NCBI RefSeq assembly: GCF_028826105.1
Contig: NZ_JAQGPL010000001.1
Coordinates: forward strand, 4,304,501-4,368,500
Source of the DNA: Paenibacillus humicola
GTDB lineage: Bacteria; Bacillota; Bacilli; Paenibacillales; Paenibacillaceae
Reading direction: 5' to 3'
DNA length: 64,000 nucleotides
The position numbers were made by a program, and so were the translations under genes. Under the pieces are notes generated by a model. The model did no database searches, was not told the DNA's origin, and was given only the letters and a program-made list of their open reading frames with translations. Each line of letters begins with the position of its first letter. Position 1 is the stretch's first letter. Shown here piece by piece: positions 60,931 through 64,000 of this stretch.

Positions 60931-61380
60931 ATGTCCAAAATTTTTGTCATCAGCAAAAAGCAAATCCGTCTCTTCGCCGTACTTCTCCTCGTTCTGATCT
61001 GCGCTGCAGCCTATTTGAAATGGAACAAATCGTTTGCCGCCGTCATGGGCGTTCCCGGTCAAACGAAGGTGATCCAGCTCGTTACAGGCGAATTTGAAAC
61101 GCGCACGTCGGACGGCAAAAATCTCGAGGCGTACCGCTGGGATCCAGGCACGGTAATCGTGAATCAGGGCGACGAGGTGGAGCTGCGCATTTCCGGCATT
61201 AGCGGGGACACGCATCCTTTCGTCATCGAAGGGCTGGGTGTGAAGGGCCAGGTGACCAAAGGCCAGGTCACGGTCGTCCGGTTTACGGCCGAACGCAAAG
61301 GCACCTACCCGATTGTTTGCCAGACGCACGATACGATGGACCACGGCGGGCCGATGGTCGGCTATATCGTCGTACAGTAG
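60931..61380 (+). CDS. membrane-anchored cupredoxin
   Basis: 149 residues with an N-terminal helix (about 11-29) and a cupredoxin domain. The likely copper ligands are His95 (GDTHPF) and C130-x2-H133 with Met136 or Met142 in VCQTHDTMDHGGPM. Such proteins bind one type-1 or related copper outside the membrane and move electrons or store copper. GGGGGTGAAGG before ATG 60931. No oxidase gene is adjacent. Confidence 0.88.
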   Translation: MSKIFVISKKQIRLFAVLLLVLICAAAYLKWNKSFAAVMGVPGQTKVIQLVTGEFETRTSDGKNLEAYRWDPGTVIVNQGDEVELRISGISGDTHPFVIEGLGVKGQVTKGQVTVVRFTAERKGTYPIVCQTHDTMDHGGPMVGYIVVQ

Positions 61381-61439
61381 GACAGTGACCTGCCGGATGC
61401 GGGACGCATATATAGGGGTAGAGAGAGGAGTCGTTCACG

Positions 61440-61751
61440 ATGAATTCTTCTGCCGAGCAGCAGGGCGGCAGCTACCCCACCGCCCGCAAAATCCGGCGCG
61501 CCTGCGCAAACGAGCTGTACCGCACCGTCAAACGGCTCGGCGTCTACATCCCGAAGGAGCAAATCGAAAAGGCCGAGAAACATTATTTTGAGAAAGTGGC
61601 GCTCAACCTGCCGTGGATTCACGAAAATTACAGCAATCGCAAAAAGCTCGCCGACTGGTGGGACGACCATGTCAGCGCCGATATCGCGGACATTCTCGGC
61701 GTCGACCGCGGCAAGCTGTGCAAAGCGTTCCGCGACGCCTTCGGCGGCTGA
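61440..61751 (+). CDS. hypothetical protein
   Basis: 103 residues, MNSSAEQQGGSYPTARKIRR then helical with WWDDHVSADIADILGVDRGK. Likely small, soluble and cytoplasmic; no family recognised. RBS GAGAGGAG. It is 59 bp after the cupredoxin gene, possibly in the same transcript. Confidence 0.65.
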   Translation: MNSSAEQQGGSYPTARKIRRACANELYRTVKRLGVYIPKEQIEKAEKHYFEKVALNLPWIHENYSNRKKLADWWDDHVSADIADILGVDRGKLCKAFRDAFGG

Positions 61752-61776
61752 AACGTTAAAAATCCCCTCTCGCTTC

Positions 61777-61809
61777 GGGCAGGCGCCATGGCGTTCATGG
61801 CGCCTGCCC
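61777..61809. repeat. 14-bp perfect inverted repeat between convergent genes
   Basis: gggcaggcgccatg and catggcgcctgccc around GCGTT, extended by an outer atcccctc/gaggggat pair (61762-61822). Without T-runs, so it resembles a structure or protein site more than a terminator. A second hairpin aaacccggc/gccgggttt follows to 61864. Confidence 0.7.
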
Positions 61810-61888
61810 GGGCGGAGGGGATCTCAGGGGAAACCCGGCATTCACGACTCGTGACGGCCGGGTTTCTTCCGTTTTGTTTGGGAATTCG

Positions 61889-63016
61889 TCATTCGACGCT
61901 GACATTGTGCCATAACGAGCCGATGCCTCCGCCCAGGGGGACGGAGGCCGCAATAGCCGCCGTTACATAGCGTTTGGCTTTCCTCGCGGCCTCGGGCGGC
62001 GTCAAGCCGAGCGCCAAGCCTGCGGCGATCGCCGAGGCCGTCGTGCAGCCGGTGCCGTGCGTATGCCGCGTGATGAGCCGATCAGCTTGCAGCAAAATCG
62101 GCTCCGCCGCCGGATCGGAGGCGCCGACGAGTATGTCGGTCGACTGCGGAGAGAGTCCCGTTCCGGACTCGGTTTCCTCAAGCAGATGCCCGCCCTTCAG
62201 CAGCACCCAGCGGGAACCGAACTGCAGCAGCTCGCGCGCGGCCCGGATCATATCCCCCATCGTGCGAATCGAATCCTCCGGAAGACCGAGCAGCTCGCAC
62301 GCCTCCGGGATGTTCGGCGTGACGACCTCGGCGAGAGGGAGCAGCGTGCCGCGCATCGACGATAAGGCTTCCCTGCGCAGCAGCGCCGAGCCGTCCTTGG
62401 CGTGCAGAACAGGATCGACGACAACATGCCGGATGCCGTAATCGGCGATAACCTCGGCCACCGTCTCAACGATGTCCGGCGAGCACAGCATCCCGGTTTT
62501 TAGCGCATGCGCGCCAATATCGCCGAGCACCGCATCGAGCTGAGCCCGCACCGCTTCACGCGGGAGCGCGTACACGGCCTGCACGCCCAGGCTGTTCTGC
62601 GCCGTCACTGCCGTAATGGCGCTCATGCCGAACACGCCGAGCGCCTGAAACGTCTTAAGGTCGGCCTGGATACCGGCGCCGCCGCCCGAATCGGAGCCCG
62701 CGACCGTCAGCGCGCGGGGCGGAAACGCCCGGCTGGGGCCGGCGGGTCCCTGTCCGACGACTGTGCCGGGCTGGGCGAATGCGCCGGGTTGGGCGGCTGT
62801 GCCAGTTTGGGCAGCCGAGCCGATCTGGGCGGATGTGCCGGGCTGGACGGCTGCGCCGATTTGGGCGGATGCGCCGGGCTGGGCGGCTGTGCCGGTTTGG
62901 GCGGATGCGCCGGGCTGGACGTCCGCGCCGGCCGCGCCCGGCATGCCGGTTACGTCATACGTCCGCTGCGCTCCGCCGCTTGCCCCGTTATCGCTGGAGC
63001 CGTTTCGTCCGTTCAT
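61889..63016 (-). CDS. thiD: bifunctional HMP/HMP-P kinase ThiD with repeat-built N-terminal extension
   Basis: 375 residues. The last ~275, from RALTVAGSDSGGGAGIQADL through VDPVLHAKDGSALL and LKGGHLLE to HTHGTGCTTASAIAAGLALG (active-site GTGC), are a complete ThiD, which phosphorylates hydroxymethylpyrimidine and its phosphate in thiamine synthesis. The first ~100 residues are an extension made largely of 9-residue-like units (PGASAQTGTAAQ, PGASAQIGAAVQ, PGTSAQIGSAAQ). The ATG at 63016 overlaps the thiO stop as ATGA, so the extension is translated. Confidence 0.9.
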   Translation of the reverse strand: MNGRNGSSDNGASGGAQRTYDVTGMPGAAGADVQPGASAQTGTAAQPGASAQIGAAVQPGTSAQIGSAAQTGTAAQPGAFAQPGTVVGQGPAGPSRAFPPRALTVAGSDSGGGAGIQADLKTFQALGVFGMSAITAVTAQNSLGVQAVYALPREAVRAQLDAVLGDIGAHALKTGMLCSPDIVETVAEVIADYGIRHVVVDPVLHAKDGSALLRREALSSMRGTLLPLAEVVTPNIPEACELLGLPEDSIRTMGDMIRAARELLQFGSRWVLLKGGHLLEETESGTGLSPQSTDILVGASDPAAEPILLQADRLITRHTHGTGCTTASAIAAGLALGLTPPEAARKAKRYVTAAIAASVPLGGGIGSLWHNVSVE

Positions 63017-64000
63017 AACGACGCGATCCCCGCCGTCTGCGCAAACCGGTCCGGCGCAAACGCCGCCGAACGTGCCGCCGAAGCTTTGCCTTCCAATATA
63101 TCCGCCGCAAGCGCCGCCGTGGCTGGACTGAGCAAGATGCCGTTCCGGTAATGTCCCGCCGCCATCACGATTTCCGGCCGCCCCGGTACGGGACCGATCA
63201 AGGGCCAGCCGTCGCGCGTTGCGGGACGAAGTCCAGCCCAGCTGAGCGACGGCTGTCTTCCCTCCAGAAACGGAAACAGCCGCGGCCCCCAGCGGACGAG
63301 CCGGCCAATGCCGCGCTCCGTGACGGACGCGTCGTAGCCGGCCACATCTTCGGATGCGCCGCATACGAGCGCGCCGTCCATTTTGCCGACCCAATACGCC
63401 TGACTGGAAAAGACCATGTGGCGGACGCCGCCGAACGGCACGTCGAAGGAGCAGATTTGCCCGCGAATCGGATGTACCGGAACCGGAAATCCGAGCGTTT
63501 CCGCGTACTGGCAGGCCCACGCGCCCGCGCAGATAAGCAGGCTGTCGCCTTCGACGACGCCGTAGGCGCCTGTCGTTACGGCAACGCCGCCGGCGCTTCC
63601 CGGATCCGTCAGGTCAATCGTCCCCGCACCGCCAAGCAGCCGGACGCCGAGCTTCCGGCAAGCTTCTGCGAGAGCGACGACCAGCTTCGGCGCATGGACA
63701 TGACTCTCGCCCGGGCAATAAAGCGCCGCAGCCGCCTGCTTGGAGAGCAGCGGCTCGAGCTGCCGCAGCCGTTCGCCCGCCACCAGCTCCGCTTCCGCGC
63801 CGTGCTCCCGCTGCCAGGCGAGCCGGGTTTGCAGCGGGAGCACGTCCGCTTCGTGCATCGCGACCGTCAGGCTGCCCGTATGCAGCAGCTCGACGCGTTT
63901 GCCTGACGCTTCCTCGACGCGGCGGATCCAGTCGGGATAACGTCTCAGACTATCCAGACACAAGTGAAAAAAAGGATCCGGCTGCTCGGGATTTTCCGTA
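63013..64000 (-). CDS. thiO: glycine oxidase ThiO, 5' end outside window
   Basis: The frame is open to the window edge; 328 residues are visible. GSLTVAMHEADVLPL, VHPIRGQICSFDVP, WVGKMDGALVCGAS and the C-terminal GLRPATRDGWPLIGPVPGRPE and GHYRNGILLSPATA are D-amino-acid-oxidase/ThiO blocks. ThiO oxidises glycine to iminoglyoxylate for the thiazole half of thiamine. It directly overlaps thiD, as at the end of a thi operon whose first genes are outside the window. Confidence 0.9.
   Translation of the reverse strand, partial: TENPEQPDPFFHLCLDSLRRYPDWIRRVEEASGKRVELLHTGSLTVAMHEADVLPLQTRLAWQREHGAEAELVAGERLRQLEPLLSKQAAAALYCPGESHVHAPKLVVALAEACRKLGVRLLGGAGTIDLTDPGSAGGVAVTTGAYGVVEGDSLLICAGAWACQYAETLGFPVPVHPIRGQICSFDVPFGGVRHMVFSSQAYWVGKMDGALVCGASEDVAGYDASVTERGIGRLVRWGPRLFPFLEGRQPSLSWAGLRPATRDGWPLIGPVPGRPEIVMAAGHYRNGILLSPATAALAADILEGKASAARSAAFAPDRFAQTAGIASL

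Noticed and set aside
62507..63151. Plus-strand frame rich in Gly/Cys/Ala over the thiD extension
   Set aside because: It is the reverse reading of the thiD repeat; the minus-strand gene is coupled to thiO and has the real domain.

Overview
The window looks like chromosome of a GC-rich, endospore-forming, aerobic Firmicute, most likely of the Paenibacillaceae (Paenibacillus/Cohnella-like). The evidence is two alpha/beta-type SASP genes with sigma-G-type promoters, cwlJ-gerQ, a CmpA homologue, a YjcZ-like peptide, a YfhP-like protein, a trpS T-box leader, a ydaO-type c-di-AMP riboswitch, strong Gram-positive ribosome binding sites, and haem A/cytochrome oxidase assembly genes (ctaA, SCO, ctaB). 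No species can be named from the sequence alone.

Layout. 1-16 kb: UbiD-family decarboxylase overlapping ctaA, a thioredoxin-like protein, a lipoprotein with a copper-amine-oxidase-N-like domain, a MurJ/SpoVB-type flippase, ThuA, DUF456 and HAD genes, a class B PBP in an operon with a membrane transglutaminase, an MFS transporter, a Toprim protein, then SCO and ctaB. 15.7-20.3 kb: spore genes cwlJ-gerQ, a YfhP homologue, a SASP, a small membrane protein, and trpS with its T-box. 20.3-27 kb: an intergenic triple repeat, then a Fur-box-preceded pair (large lipoprotein plus beta-propeller/di-haem cytochrome) divergent from a permease with a His-rich loop and a short partner, then a second SASP. 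27-48 kb: oxidoreductases, a GDSL hydrolase, a CE7 esterase, two polysaccharide deacetylases, LysM-3D and LysM-CAP wall proteins, TetR, an aldo/keto reductase, a two-component system with a propeller lipoprotein, an ankyrin protein, an HNH protein, an AraC regulator and a DJ-1/PfpI protein. 47-54 kb: a phosphodiester glycosidase operon, an MFS transporter, a DUF4127 protein, and a small phage/ICE-like immunity module (Xre repressor plus ImmA-type protease with four operator-like palindromes) ending at the 3' side of a tRNA-Leu gene. 54-64 kb: five tRNAs, SprT, a five-copy 68-bp repeat, cmpA, tex, an MBL hydrolase, thioredoxin-like and DedA proteins, a cupredoxin, then thiD and thiO at the window edge.

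The genes form several functional groups. Haem A and oxidase assembly is represented by ctaA, ctaB and SCO. Spore cortex and germination is represented by cwlJ, gerQ, cmpA and the SASPs. Envelope metabolism is covered by the PBP, flippase, deacetylases, and LysM proteins, one of them under a c-di-AMP riboswitch. The most unusual locus is the iron-box operon at 20.8-24.8 kb, which pairs a MauG/CCP-like di-haem lipoprotein with an unrecognised secreted lipoprotein opposite a His-rich permease. Other oddities are ThiD with a repeat-built N-terminal extension, an HNH protein with long basic low-complexity linkers, and several local tandem duplications of non-coding or 3'-end sequence.
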